The notes beneath the pieces are model-generated. The model saw nothing but the letters and a program-made list of their open reading frames with translations. It did no database searches and was not told where the DNA came from. The position numbers and the translations under genes are program-made. Positions 11,835 to 24,259 of a stretch of 64,000 nucleotides of DNA are shown piece by piece (positions within the stretch are counted from its first letter, which is position 1; the number at the start of each line of letters is the position of its first letter). The stretch lies in the NCBI RefSeq assembly GCF_029962835.1, contig NC_080588.1, forward strand, positions 67,190,501 through 67,254,500, read 5' to 3'. This stretch comes from Magnolia sinica (taxonomy: Eukaryota > Streptophyta > Magnoliopsida > Magnoliales > Magnoliaceae).

Positions 11835-12200
11835 TGCTCGAGGTCTTCTCATGTTTATTTAAAGTCACTCATTGCAAACCAAAAAATGGAGAGAAAAAGG
11901 AAGGAAACAAGGAGAGCTAGAGACAGAGATCGAGGAAGTGAGAGAAGGTCTAAAGAGGGCGAGGGTGGAATCGGCATGGTGCAAAGGTTCTGCCAAATTT
12001 TCAGAGCTAATCTTCATTGCATTCAGTGTTTTTTTTTTTCCACATATTTGATGTTTATGTGACCTTCCACCGCCTCTGAAAATTCTTCATCGCTAGACTA
12101 CCTGTCAATTAAAGGCAAAGTCAAAAGATACTGAAGTCATTGAATATGGTTGTAATTTGGGACATCTGATCATCTCTTTTAATCAAAAAGGGTGTCTAAT
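11835..12200 (+). repeat. Dispersed repeat, copy 1 (pair with 16480-16850)
   Basis: Shares a long collinear match with 16480-16850: TTATTTAAAG-CACTCAT, a purine-rich block, GAGGAAGTGAGAGAAGGTC, ACCGCCTCT-AAAATTCTTC and AATTAAAG-CAAAGT. The TATTTAAAG box followed by a purine-rich leader resembles a promoter and leader, so this may be part of an LTR or a captured 5' gene end. Nature unresolved. Confidence 0.5.
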
Positions 12201-12247
12201 TTCTCATTTTCTTCTTATATTCTGAATTAAATTATATTTCATTTTGC

Positions 12248-12313
12248 ACATACCAGAATACCAGTAATTCACGCACTTACACATACCAGAATACTAGTAA
12301 TTCACGCACTTAC
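12248..12313 (+). repeat. Tandem duplication, 33-bp unit
   Basis: Two adjacent nearly identical units beginning ACATACCAGAATAC and ending CACGCACTTAC. Confidence 0.85.
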
Positions 12314-13117
12314 TTTTTTATTTTATTTATTCAATACTGTTTTTTAATTATATGTTTTTCATTTTGCGTGCTTACATGGAGTCTTAAATTCTATAAAATA
12401 AAGTTAAATTTTATTTTCTTTATTTCACCTATATAGGGTCTTATAACTCAGTGCAGTATAACTTAACTCTTTTATTTTAATACTGATTTTACTATTATTT
12501 ATTTCGTCTACTCATGCTCTGAAGCCTAGTTAGTATGGCTTAACTTTATGGGGTTGGAAGTCCACGTGAACCCTCTCAAAAATTATATAGTCTTGTAAAG
12601 TAGAAACCGTGTATTGCACAGGTAAAAAATGGTGCTTAATCATTTACTTTTCGTAACTGAGATCATTACTCAGAATTTACGATGAAAACCAACCCAGGAG
12701 TCATTTGAGTAGAGAAATCTTCTGATTTCTAGTCCTTTAGGCCATTATATGGGTTCTGATCAAATATAGATTCTGAAGTCGTATTTGACTAATGACGATT
12801 CCAAGTCAAATACATTTTTACTTCTGAATCAATCCCATATTTAAATTAAATCAAACAAAAAATGCCTGACAAAGAAAGCCAAAAAAGTGAGGGTATAATT
12901 CCATACACTTGTTCATAGGACGGCATTTACAACATTATTATCAATGTTATATCTTGTGCTGTGGTCTGCTTGAGTCTTGAATTTGCCTTATTTTTTAGGA
13001 TTGTACTTTAAAATGATACGAGAACATAGATAAATGAAGTGAATAAAACCCATACATCATATGGGCCCCTTACGAGCCCTTGAATGGTCCCTCCTATGCT
13101 AGTATTAAGTAACTTAG

Positions 13118-14290
13118 TATGATATGAGTCCACCATAGATGTATGTGTCTTATCTATGCTATCAATCCATTTGTTCTCCCGGCTCATTTAACAGCATCAA
13201 TCCAAAATTAAAGCATAGTCAAAACTCAAGTGAACTACACCACAGAAAAAAGTGGGGATAATGACGTCCACAGCTGAAACCTTCTTAAAGCCCACAGTAA
13301 TATTTATTTATCATACAACCGGTTTATACGGTCACATCAAACCCGTTCATTCGATAAAATGATCCAAAAAACAAATGGACGGCTTACATAAGACATATAC
13401 ATCAGGGTGGGCCCCACTGAGTTTTGAATTACTCAGTACGCAATCGCATCCGTAGGAAGAAGTTCGGGTGCAGGCAATCCACGCCCTTCAGGTATACAGT
13501 ATACTCCCACGGACGGGGATGGCGTACTAACTCAAGCACGCCATAAAGTGCTGAGTAAACTTTGTATGACATGGGGCACACTGTGATACATATGTATCAT
13601 CCACGCCGTCCATCTGTTTTTACAGCTCATTTTGGTACATGAGTCCAAAATTGAAGTATATCCAAATTTTAAGTAAACCACACCACATTGAAACAGTGGG
13701 ATCCACTTAAGCTTTGGACATGCTGCAATTTTGGTCTAATGGGCTAAAATGAGTTGAAGAAACGTGTGGAAGCGACACATCACGGCGAGGCCCACCGTAG
13801 GAAAAAGTTGAGATGGGACATCCACCGTCGGTTTTGTCTATAGCCTATGATCATATGCCATCCAAGGATAAAATAATTGCTCTAAAACTAACAGATTCTG
13901 AAAAGCAGGTGGGCCAAACCACGTGAAGTTAGAGGCTTTTAGGAATAATTTTCTGAGGTGGCCCACTTGCGTTCGATCAGCTTGTTTTTTGAGATGAAAA
14001 CAAAACAATGAATGCTGTAGCTGATGGACGGTGGATTTCATCCATTTTGGGCAGTTGCCTGAAAGTTGGATGCAATTTTGGTGGATCCTAAACCATTGAG
14101 ATCAATGGTCACATGACTGTGTATGTTTTTTTAAATATCTATGCCGTCCATCCATTTTTCCAGCTCATTTTAGGATATGAGCTAAAAGATGAAGCCAATC
14201 AACATCTCAAGCATGCTACACCATAGGAAACGGTGGTGATTGAACGCCCACCATTAAAAACTTTTTAGGTAGAATCAACAATCTAATCCA
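13118..14290. mobile_element. Cluster of three decayed or shortened family A MITEs
   Basis: Three copies can be told apart: about 13118-13430 (from GAGTCCACCATAGATGTATG to CAGGGTGGGCCCCACTGAG), 13566-13800 (internally shortened, from GGGGCACACTGTGATACAT to GGCGAGGCCCACC), and 14095-14290 (left arm only, AAATATCTATGCCGTCCATC onward). None codes for protein. Confidence 0.5.
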
Positions 14291-14428
14291 TGTATTTGTT
14301 AGAGACGCCATGAATTGCTTGTGATTGTAAGGATCAATTTTGTTAGGCAATCGTAACCATTGGCTAAAAAAGAGGCCAAATTAAGGATGCACTGGATCAT
14401 CCGATCAACTAAGAGCACGGCTTATCTC

Positions 14429-15471
14429 TAGGGCAGTCAATGGGCCGTGTAGTCCCGACGGGCCTTTGGGCTTAGCTTGTATTGGGCCAGGTTTGGGGTG
14501 GTGTACAGGCCCAACCGTCGAGCTCGAGCTTAAAATAGAAGCCCCTTGTAAATCGGGCCAAACTCGGGCTTAGCACTCCAAAAGCCCATAAACCCGACAT
14601 GGCACGGTGGGTCTTTTCTAAACCTAATTTCCCTTTCGTTCTCTCCCTCTCTCTCTCACACATGAGTAGGGTTGTACATGAACCGAGTCAGATTAATTAG
14701 CTCACTCGACTGACTCGAAAAAGCTTGATTCGGCTTGGTTAGAAACTAAATTCAAGCCAAGTTGAGCTAAATTTTTGAGCTCGAAAAATTTTTGAACTGA
14801 GTTCGAGCTTGCCCGAGCTTGACTTGACTCAACTCGGATCGAACCCCAACTTGAATCGAACTCGGATCAAACTAGTTCGGTGACTCAGTTACATTGATAT
14901 TGATGTTGCTCATCAAGTGTTTGATGAAATGGCATAACGACAGCATGTGGCAAGGAAGGTATGTATATGAAACAAATAATCTTTTTTCTTGGTTTTGATG
15001 TTGCCTACATGGTGCTTGATGAAATACTTGTAAATAGCTGCTACTGTTTTACATACACTAAGAAATTGAAAGTGCACTTCATGTGTTTGTGAAAATGCCG
15101 TATAGACTCGATCTTGGCTCGAACTGGCCTGAGTTGCTAACCAAACCGAGTCGAGCTGGCCAGTCATGCTTGAGGACCGAGCCGAGCCGAGCTCTAGTTG
15201 GGGTCAGCCAGTGGCCGAGCCGAGTCGAGTTGTGTCAATCTCAACTTGGTTCGACTCGTGTACACCTCTATACATGAGGCATACCAAAATGTCATTTATC
15301 CACAAAGATATTTAGGGCTTGGGTCACGCTTTGTGTGAATGTCCTGAGTCGAACGCGGGTTGGACTATTTCAACGTATCATGGGCCTGAGCTGGATATGG
15401 GCTTAGCTTTAGAATTGCGGGCCATGCTTGGGCAGAGCTCGACCTGACCCTAACCTAGCCCATTGAGAGCC

Positions 15472-15474
<3 letters not shown>
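14429..15474. mobile_element. hAT-like element (outer), interrupted
   Basis: The left end TAGGGCAGTCAATGGGCC and right end GGCCCATTGAGAGCCCTA are imperfect inverted repeats. Subterminal sequence is rich in GGGCTTAGC and CTCGGGC words. It is interrupted by the element at 14667-15270. The right end abuts a (CT)n run, which hides any target duplication. Confidence 0.6.
14667..15270. mobile_element. hAT-like element (inner, nested)
   Basis: Ends TAGGGTTGTACATGAACCGA and TTCGACTCGTGTACACCTCT plus A form terminal inverted repeats. The 8-base flanks CACATGAG (14659-14666) and TACATGAG (15271-15278) match at 7 of 8, the target-site size of hAT elements. The interior is packed with GAGCTCGA / CTCGAGC-like words on both strands. 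It is non-coding. Confidence 0.75.

Positions 15475-15504
<30 letters not shown>
15475..15504 (+). repeat. (CT)n microsatellite
   Basis: Uninterrupted CT run of about 30 bases directly at the right end of the outer hAT-like element. Confidence 0.95.
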
Positions 15505-15505
<1 letters not shown>

Positions 15506-15631
15506 AAGAGAGACTTTTGCATCAAGGCTATCTACTTCATGGCCCTACTTGATGAACGACTACAATATGAGAGGATGGGACCCAGGTGGAGACATGATGA
15601 CCAATCCTCCAATTCACTGGTGACCCCTATG

Positions 15632-16045
15632 ATGTTGTAGGCCCCACCATGATGTATGTGTTTTATCCATACCTCCCATTCCCATTCATTTCTACAACTC
15701 ATTTTAGGGAATGAACCAAAAAACGAGAGAGATCCAAATTTCAAGTGGACCACACCATAGGAAAATAGCAGTGATTAAATGCCCAAAGTTAAAAACTTTA
15801 GCCACTGTAATGTTTATTTGCCATCCAACCTAAGGATTAGGACACACATACCTATACAAAGGGAAAACAAAAAGTTATAAGCTTGATTCAAAACTTTTGT
15901 GGCTCTCAATGAGTTTTTAATGGTAGCCATTTAATCAACAATTTTTCATGTGCCATGGTTTGCCTTAAATTTGGATATGCCTCATTTTTGGGCAAATGCC
16001 TTAAAATGAGCTGGACAAATGGATGGTGACTGCAGACACACCACA
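15632..16045. mobile_element. Family A MITE, right end decayed
   Basis: Starts GGCCCCACCATGATGTATGT plus GTTTTATCC and follows the family order through the inverse arm (CATTTTTGGGCAAATGCC, AAATGAGCTGGACAAATGG). The last part of the right arm no longer mirrors the left. Confidence 0.6.
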
Positions 16046-16479
16046 CTAAATCTCACCTATCGATTTCAAGTGGGCCCCTTTCAAAGCACCTATACAGCTA
16101 AGGTTAAGCTCCAAAGATCAGATCGGCCGACACCGAGGCGTACAAGTGGTGGGATAAAGAAGGATAACCGTTTCAAGCGTACCCCGCAGAGTGAAATCCC
16201 CTTCTTTTTTTTCTTTTCTTTTTTTAAAGTACGAAAGTTATAAATGTCCATGACCAGTTACAAGCAAACTAGTCTATTGAGGACTGGTTGTACTTGTAAC
16301 CGGTCCATGAATAACCGGTTATACGCAAAACTAGTCATTGGTCAACTGGTTTTGGGTGTATGATTGCTTGACCAATCATAAGCCCGGCCACTGCGCTTTC
16401 ATTTGTTCGAGCCTGCTATTTTTCCAACGCTGCAGTTGCTTCGGATTGTCCGATCCTCCCTCAGCCCCTATTGGTCACC
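16046..16479. other. Intergenic; inverted GGTTACAAG-type motif
   Basis: Contains a loose palindromic patch at about 16250-16345 (CCAGTTACAAG, ACTTGTAACCGGTC, AATAACCGGTTAT). No gene is supported. Confidence 0.35.
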
Positions 16480-16850
16480 ACTCGACATCTTCCCATGCTT
16501 ATTTAAAGACACTCATCTAAAAAATAAAAAAAATAAGAAAGGAGAGAAAAACGGAGGGAGACGGGGAGAAGCTAGAGATAGAGAGACAGAGGAAGTGAGA
16601 GAAGGTCCAGAGAGGGTGAGGGTGGGATTGACTCGACGCGAAGGTTATAGGATTCTTCGGAGATAGTCTAGGTTGCGGCGTGCGTTCTTTTTTTAAATTT
16701 GCACGTACTCAATGTCCACGTGGCCCTCTACCACCTCTTAAAATTCTTCCTTGCCAAACTGTCTTGTTAATTAAAGTCAAAGTTAGAGGATACAGAAGTT
16801 AACGTGTAGAGTCGGAATTCAGGATATTCGATCATCCCTTTTGACTAAAA
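16480..16850 (+). repeat. Dispersed repeat, copy 2 (pair with 11835-12200)
   Basis: Second copy of the TTATTTAAAG-CACTCAT plus purine-leader repeat, ending just before the copia LTR that starts near 16885. The adjacency may be chance or may mean that the copia element inserted beside it. Confidence 0.5.
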
Positions 16851-16884
16851 AAAACATTTATTTTTTTTCTCACGCTTCAAATCT

Positions 16885-17493
16885 ATTGTAGTCAGATGTC
16901 TTAAATCTGTAATTCCCGTACTGCTCGACCAGTCGAGGGGGCTGCTCGACTAGTCAAGGGGGCTGTCGACTAGTCAAGGACAGTTCGACTCGAAGTCCAG
17001 CGTGTTTTTTCTTTTAGGTGTACGAGCCGCTTGACCAATCGAGGGTTAGACTTGATCGGTCGAGGGTGCCCTTCGACTGATCGAGGACCTGACTTCACTA
17101 GTCGAGGGTTATACAGATAGTGCGCGGATTTTGCGCGGACTGCGTAAATTTGAGACGGTTTTGTAGAGGTGCGGAATGCGAGTTTCCTAAACTATAAATA
17201 GGGGTCCCTATGGCTATTTTAAGGAATACTAAGGCTTCCTAAAGGGTTTCTAGAAGGGGTTTTAGGGTTTTAAAGGGTGTAGCAAGGGTGAGATTTAAGG
17301 TTGTTTGAATCGGGTAAATCTTCTCTCTTTGTAATTTATGTTTTCATAGTGGAATTCTTTTACTTTGTGTCATGATTTTTTTCCCAAAAGGGTTTTCTAC
17401 GTTAAATCTGCGTGTTCTCTTGTATGTGCTTGGTGTCATTGAATTGCTATACTAGATCTAGATCTGTGTAATTCTGCAACATAAATCCCCAAC
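16885..17493 (+). repeat. 5' LTR of the copia fossil
   Basis: Matches 19424-19953 in the same orientation. It carries a TATA-like box (CTATAAATAGGGGTCCC) and, upstream, a run of near-palindromic CTCGACTAGTCGAGG motifs. The end is placed at CCCCAACA before the primer site. Confidence 0.75.
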
Positions 17494-19423
17494 AAGTGAT
17501 ATAAGAGCAATCGTTGGGGCACAGATCTGAATCTGAGGAATTAGTAATAATGGCAAGCACTAGGTATGATATTGAGAAGTACTTATAGAAAAATAATTTT
17601 GAGTTATGGAAGATCAAGATGATCAGTTTCTTAAACAAGCAAGGCGAAGATGGTGCTTTTGAGGAGCGAAAGTCTACTATGACTGATGATGAATTAAATA
17701 CTTTTGATAAAAATGTTTTATCATCGATCCGTTTATGTTTCACGGATGAGGTTCTCTACAATGTCATGAGAGAGAAAATTACGGCTAAGTTGTGGGCGAA
17801 GTTAGAGGATGTTTATGTGAAAAAATCCTCTGAAAATTGCCTACATTTAAAGTGGCAGTGGTATAACTTCATGATGACAGATGGTAGAGATCTGGAGGCT
17901 CACATCAACAACTTTAATAAATTGGTTTGCAAATTACTAGATATAGAGGAAGTAATGAAAGATGAAGAATAAGCATGTATGTTGCTAAATTCTCTTCCAG
18001 CGTCGTATAAGTCATTCAAGGACACAATGTGCTCCATGAATAAAACCCTGAGTGTCGACACCGTTATTTCAACCCTTCAAGGGAAGGCTATAAGAAAGCT
18101 TAACGTCGACATAGGGATATCTTCTGATGCATTGCTTACAAGGGGTAGAAATTCTGAATAAGATACAAGTTCTTCAAGTTTTAGATCCAAATCCAAGGGC
18201 AAGGGCAAATGAAATGTAAAGTGCCGGAACTGTGGGAAGGAAGGACATATGAAGAAGGATTGTATGAATTCTAAATCTAAGAGAGAAGATTCTAAGGCTT
18301 CATATAGGGAGGCCAATGCTACCACATCAAATGGATCGAGTGGACAGGGCAGGAAGGCTGAGACGCGTAGACAGGGACACAGAGCAGGTGGAGCAGCCAC
18401 CTATGAGAAGAATCACACAGCATAATCGTAAGATATCGGCGAGGTACATGGATGACTCTAATATCATAGGGGATTCATCTTTTATTCAGATTGATTTCTC
18501 AGAGATATTCATGCTGACGGTATAGCAGATGTCTATTAAATTCGTGATTGGCGCTAGTTGGCCAATGTGATTTTAAGCTGAAAGGATAGATGTAGACTCT
18601 GCACTTCTGTAAGAGAAATTGAAAGAACAGATCTACATGAAGCAACTAGAGTAATTTGAAGTTAAAGGGGTTAAAAAATTTTTTTGCAGGAGGTCGTGGT
18701 ACGACCTATCACCTAGGCAGTGATATAAAGTTTGATTCATTCATGGTGGGTCAGGTATTGTATGTTTATGACATGTAGATTGTTAATTATGGCATGTCTG
18801 ATATCAATATACTGAAGACTCGGTTAAGTAGTATATTCAAGATGAATGATCAATGAGTTGCAATGATGGTTCTCAGCATTGAGACTGGAAGAGGAGTTGG
18901 CTTTGGTTATCTCAGGCAGAGTACATTAGTTAAGTATTAATCAAGGATGTGATGGACCAGGCAAAGCCGGAGAGCGTTCCCCATGCGTCTCTCCTCAAGT
19001 TTTCCTCAAAACATGTCCCAAAATAGATGAGGAAAAGCAGGATATATCTCATGAGCCTTATTCAAATGTTGTTGACAATGCATGTCATGGTTTGAATTAG
19101 ACTGATTATTTCATGGGCTATCAGTATTGTAAGCAAATACCCCAGTAATCAATATTGGGGTAGTAGTGAAATGGTAAGAAGACTACGTCTTTCTTTTTGA
19201 GAAGATAAGAGTAAAGGTAGTTGGGCACGTGGATTCTGATCCGACAGACATGCTCACCTAGAACGTTCCTGCAGAGAAGTTCAAGTTCTGTGCAACTTCT
19301 CTGGGCTTGGCGATGGCGGAAAAGAAGGACGGAGTATGCACAAGAAGCTATGATGTGATGGATAGATAAGAGAACAGGTCAAAAAGCTACACGGTTGAAG
19401 ATTGAAGACATGATGGAGATTGT

Positions 19424-19953
19424 TGTAATCGGATATCTTAAATCTATAATTCTCGCGCTGCTCGACCAGTCGAGGACAGCTCGACTCGAAGTCCAGCATG
19501 TTTTTTCTTTTAAGTGTCGGGCCGCTCGACCAATCGAGGGTCAGACTCGACCGGTCAAGGGTGTCCTTCGACCAGTCGAGGACCTGTCTCGACTAGTCGA
19601 GGGTTACACAGATAGTGCGTGAATTCTGGGTGGACTGCGTAAATTTGAAGCGGTTTCATAGAGGTGCAGAAGAGAAGTTTCTTAAACTATAAATAGGGGT
19701 CCCTAGGGCTATTCTAGGGTATGTTAAGGCTTCCTAAATGGTTTCCAAGGGTTTCTAGAAGGGGTTCTAGAGTTTCAAAGGGTGTAAGCAAGGGTGAGAT
19801 TCGAGGTTGTTCGAATCGAGAAGTCCTCTCTCTTTGTAATTTATGCTTTCATAGTGAAATTCTGTCGCTTTGTACCGTGGTTTTTTCTCGAAAGAATTTT
19901 TCACGTTAAATCTGCGTGTTCTCTTGTGTGTGCTTGGTGCCATTGAATTGCTA
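19424..19953 (+). repeat. 3' LTR of the copia fossil
   Basis: Second LTR copy with the same CTATAAATAGGGGTCCC box and fewer palindromic CTCGACCAGTCGAGG motifs. Similarity to the 5' LTR ends near GAATTGCTA. Confidence 0.75.
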
Positions 19954-20481
19954 ACCAAGTATAAATTCTAAAGCCATATCCTGCTTAGTGAACTTTAAAT
20001 TAAATACAATTTTGCCTTTGAGTCAACCCAATTTTCAAGTCAAATCAATCCCAAACTCACGTATGAAGAAGGATAAAAAGTGAAAGCATCATTTTGCATA
20101 TTCGTGGGTGGCAAGGTGTTCACATATGCACACGGTTGAATCCTTTCTACGACATTTATTTGCCACCTAACCTTTTTATAAGGCAACATAGACATAAATG
20201 ATAAAACACAAATATTAGCTTGATCCAAAACTTTTGTAGCCCTCAATAAGCAAGCATTTTATCTCCCTGGACGGTCCACTAACGCCTTGGATTGGGCTTA
20301 TACTCTAAAAGTAATATTATATGGCAAAATGAATGGACAGTGCAGATAAAAACCATTGATCGTGGTGGTCCCTCAAAGGCCTTGCCTGTGTCGAACTCGA
20401 ACAGTAAGAGGTAAGTATACCCAATCCACGTCATCCGATACCACTGTGATGTTTGATAGAAGTATACCCCGTCCTTCTGTT
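19954..20481. other. Intergenic
   Basis: Holds short pieces of family A MITE interior (ATTAGCTTGATCCAAAACTT at about 20213 and the GGTGGTCCC words near 20360). No gene and no complete element. Confidence 0.35.
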
Positions 20482-20997
20482 GGGAGCGGATTGCATGTGC
20501 CTTAGGGCATAAAGACATCTCCGTGCCGGGGCTTGTGTGGGGTCCACAGAGATTTCTGTGACAAATACAATCCGTCCATCAGTTTTGAAAGACTATAACA
20601 GGACATGATTCTAAAAATCAGGCAGATCAACAACTCAGGTGAGCCACACCAACAAAACAGTAGGAAAGCAACGTCCACCATTGAAACCTTTCTGGATCTG
20701 ACCATGAAGTTTATATGCCATCCAAATCGTTCCTACAATTATTCCCACTCAGATAAACTCTAGAAACAAATATCATCCTGATACAAAACTTCTGTCACCG
20801 TCGAGTGTTCAATACCCACTATCTCGTGTGGTATAGCCTACATGAGTTTTATATCTGCCTGATTTAAAATTTTGTCCTATTGTGGTCTTTCAAAACAGAT
20901 GCCCGTAGTGGATTTGCCACAAACATCTCTATGGGCCCCATATAGCCCCGGGCATAGAGGTATCTATCTCTGTGCCCGGGTCACAGACAATTTGCTG
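20482..20997. mobile_element. Mutator-like MITE, family B, copy 2
   Basis: Same order as 7088-7545: GGGAGCGGATTGC, CCACAGAGATTTCTGTGAC, CCGTCCATCAGTTTTGAAAG, then the inverse arm with ATCTCTATGGGCCCCA and a decayed right end (GACAATTTGCTGTCC). This copy has an extra CGTGCCGGGGC stretch near the left end, mirrored on the right. The target duplication is not clear. Confidence 0.7.
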
Positions 20998-21044
20998 TCC
21001 TTTCCGTTTTGCCAGTGGCTCATGTTAGGAGATGGGAGCAGATT

Positions 21045-21480
21045 AGGTAGGCCCGGCCTCACCCAACACGATACGACCACTTTAATATGAGTCTTGTATA
21101 TCCACTACGTTCATCCATTTTTTCAGCTCATTTTAGAGCATGAGCCCAAAAATGAAGCAGATCCATATCTCAGGTGGACCACACCATAAGAAACAGTAGT
21201 AATTGAACCCCACCATTAAAAACATATAAGGCCCATAGTAATGCCCCCTAATGTTTATTTTCCATCTGATCTATTGACAAGGTAACACGGACTGAAATGA
21301 AGGAAAAAAAACAAATATAAGCTTAATCAGTACTTTTATGGCTCACAAAAAGTTTTAAATGATTAATTACCGTTATTTCCTATGGTGTGGTCCACCTGAG
21401 ATTTGGATATGCTTTATTTTTAAGCTCATGCCCTCAAAATGAGCTAGAGAAATGAATATATAATACACATATCAAGGTGG
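21045..21480. mobile_element. Family A MITE, ends decayed
   Basis: Family order is visible: TATATCCACTACGTTCATCC, GAGCCCAAAAATGAAGCAGA, AGGTGGACCACACC, TTGACAAGGTAAC, then the inverse arm to ATACACATATCAAGGTGG. The outermost ends no longer mirror each other. Confidence 0.55.
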
Positions 21481-21539
21481 ATATGTTTTACCAATGCTCC
21501 TTGCTACTAGAGCATAAGTATTAAAAAAATCAATACATT

Positions 21540-24170
21540 CTTTTTGTGTAAATCTTCTGGCCAGTAATCTGGTCTTAAATTTTTCTGTGGTTTCATTTGC
21601 TCTTAGTTTTCTTTTGAAAATTCATTTACAACTTATTGATTTTGATCATGCGAGCAGATCAACAAGTTTCCATGTTCTATTTTGCAATATAGAATTCATC
21701 TCAACGTTTATAGATTCCTTTAAAAAATAAGCATCATGAGATGTAAGGGCATCATCTATTGTTATCGGATCATTTTATATGTTATATATCAACATGATTT
21801 TCTTTGTTATGTTATCTTTATTTACTTCTATTAGCAGAAGGTATAAGTCGGGTTCGAAAGATGTACTTGTTATGATATTTTTGGTCCTTTTAGGTTCTAT
21901 GTCCACTATATCGAGACTACTAATATCTTGATCAGGTATCTGAGAACTACTACTTGTATTAGGATCTTAATATCTTATCTTTCTTTTTTTAGTTATAGAA
22001 GAGAATGAGTTTTCATAAAACTTGGCATCTCTAGATTTTATTATGATATTTACCGGAATCACATGATTAGATTCTATAACTAGAAACCAATAAGCCTTAT
22101 TATTTTGTCCATATCTTATGAAAATATACTCAAGAGATCTCAACCCTATCTTGAACTTTTTGGGATCAGTAAGTCTAATTAAGGCTCTACAACCACATAC
22201 CTTGAAGTATGAGATGTTAGAAATCCTATTCATCCATAGTTCATATGAAGTCTTATGAGTCTTTGAGTGAGATATCATATTAAAGATATGATAGGCAGTC
22301 AATAGGGCTTCTCTCCAAAATCTTGAACTTAAACCTGCATTATTTAGCATAGAGTTTACCATGTCTATGAGAGACTTGTTTTTCGTTATGTTATCTCAGT
22401 TTGTTAGGGTAAATAGGAAGTTGTAATTTTGTAAATTATACCATGAGTTTTGCAAAACTCTGGGAATTCTAAAAATAAATATTCTCCTCCCTCGTCCGAC
22501 CTTAAAATTTTGATCTTATGGTTTAACTAGTTCTCAACTTATGTCTTATATATTTTAAATTCTTGTAGTGCCGCGTCTTTATTTTTTAATAGGTATACTA
22601 AGGTATAACGGGAGAAATCATCTATAAAAGTTATGAAGTACCTCTTTTCCCCTATTGTCATTAAACCGCTCATTTCACATATGTTACTATGAATTAGGTT
22701 TAGAAGTTGTGATTCTCTTTCCACCATTGGAAACGGTTTTCTAGTTATTTTGGATTGTATACAAATACTACATTTGTCATTAGGTTTTATATACTTAAGG
22801 TTAGATTAAGATTAGATATATTATCCATACTATAATAACTAATATGTCCTAATCTAGCATGCCAAAAAATATATGAATCAAGCATATAAACGGAAGAAGA
22901 ATTTTCATTTATAAGGTTTAATTTGAACATTCCATTGGATAGCCCTTCCTTACATATACCTCATTTTTAGACACAATCAATTTATCGGATTCAAATAGGA
23001 GTCTGTATCCAAACTTAGTAAGCAGACTACTTGGTATAAGATTTATTCTAATATCCAGTACATGCAGCACATCGTTTAGAGTAAGGACTTTTTCGGAAGT
23101 TAGATTAAGACGTACTTTCCCATTTCCTACAACCTTGGATGTGGAGGCATTCCTCATATGTATAGTTATTGATTATCCCCTACCATTTCGTAGGAATTAA
23201 ACATGTTGTAATTTTTACAAACATGTCTGGTAGTACCAGAATCTATCCACTATTGAACATCCTCATTTACCATATTAACTTCAAATACGACAACTGTCAG
23301 ATTCATGTTTTTCATTATATTGACTTGCTATTTCTTTTCTTGCATTTTTTTTTTCTCTTTTCGGTAGTTTTTCTTAAAGTGATCAGGGATTTTGTAAAAG
23401 AAGCATGAACCCTTCTTGGATGTATTCTTCTTGAACCCTTGGTTATTAGGTTTGGGCCGATCATCTTTCTTGAAATGTGACTTCTCTGATTCCTAATTCA
23501 TACTATTATCGACTACATTAGCGTTACTTAGGACCTCATATTGTTCTTCTTTTTTGTCACGGAGTTTAAATTCTTCTTTTATTCGAAGAAACATTAAGAG
23601 GTTCTCTAAAGACTTTTTTTTTTTTTTTTTCTGTTTCAATGATTTTTTAATATCCTTTCATTTAGGTGGAAGTTTAGTAATAATAATGGATACTTAGAAG
23701 GATTTATTGAGATTAGTGCCATCGGCAATAATCTGTTGGATGATGACCTGTAACTTATGTACTTGATCAATGATAGGTTTTTCATCCAACATTTTGAATA
23801 AACTGACTTATAAAGAATTTTTTGTTGCATTCATCCTCTGATTTGTTTTTGGTGAGCAACGCCTGCCATAAATCTTTAGAACTCCTTAACGGTCTTTTTT
23901 TGACGATAAACAACATATAATGAGTCAGAAAGCGCGTTGAAGATATGACATTTGCATAGGTAGTCGTTATGCTCCTAATTTTGTCTCTTTCGAAATTATT
24001 CTTACGTATCATTATTAGATGATGATGAATGAGGATATTGAGTGAACACGTGATCTAACTTGAGTGATGTAAGGAAGAAATGGACCTTCAATTGTCATCG
24101 AAGAAAATTTTAACCGTCGAACAGTGTAATTCGAACAAAGTCAGGATGACCTATAGAAGAGGCCATAATG
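21540..24170 (-). mobile_element. Ty1/copia fossil, internal region, broken
   Basis: On the minus strand, from high to low coordinates, I recognise a gag-like region (about 24010-23640), a zinc-knuckle-like patch near 23400, a GAG-pre-integrase-like segment (about 23160-22900), integrase core (a TFIDDFSRY-like stretch near 22620) and the integrase tail (FWREALLTAYHIFN-type stretch near 22320). It is broken in several places. The reverse transcriptase half is not recognisable. Unrelated in sequence to the 16.9-kb element, judged by its gag. Confidence 0.8.
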
Positions 24171-24259
24171 TCGTTTTAAAATTATTATGAGTTAGGAGAA
24201 AATATAGAAAATAAATCACTTAAAGATAGGCTTAGGGCACGTTACGATGTCGCCATTTT

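Larger units (their letters stand above)
11501..13117. other. Intergenic, AT-rich
   Basis: Apart from the dispersed repeat at 11835-12200 and the 33-bp tandem pair at 12248-12313, this stretch shows AT-rich sequence without a supported gene or complete element. Confidence 0.35.
16885..19953 (+). mobile_element. Ty1/copia LTR retrotransposon fossil, broken
   Basis: A fossil of the Tnt1-like copia type. Parts seen in order: 5' LTR (about 16885-17493), a degenerate initiator-Met-tRNA-type primer site just inside it, a gag remnant with a CCHC zinc knuckle (CRNCGKEGHMKKDC), the tail end of pol (a DPTDMLT-like stretch and the segment after it), then the 3' LTR (about 19424-19953). It is clearly broken, with several breaks, and much shorter than an intact family member. 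The two LTRs differ at roughly one base in seven or eight by eye, so the insertion is old. Confidence 0.85.
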
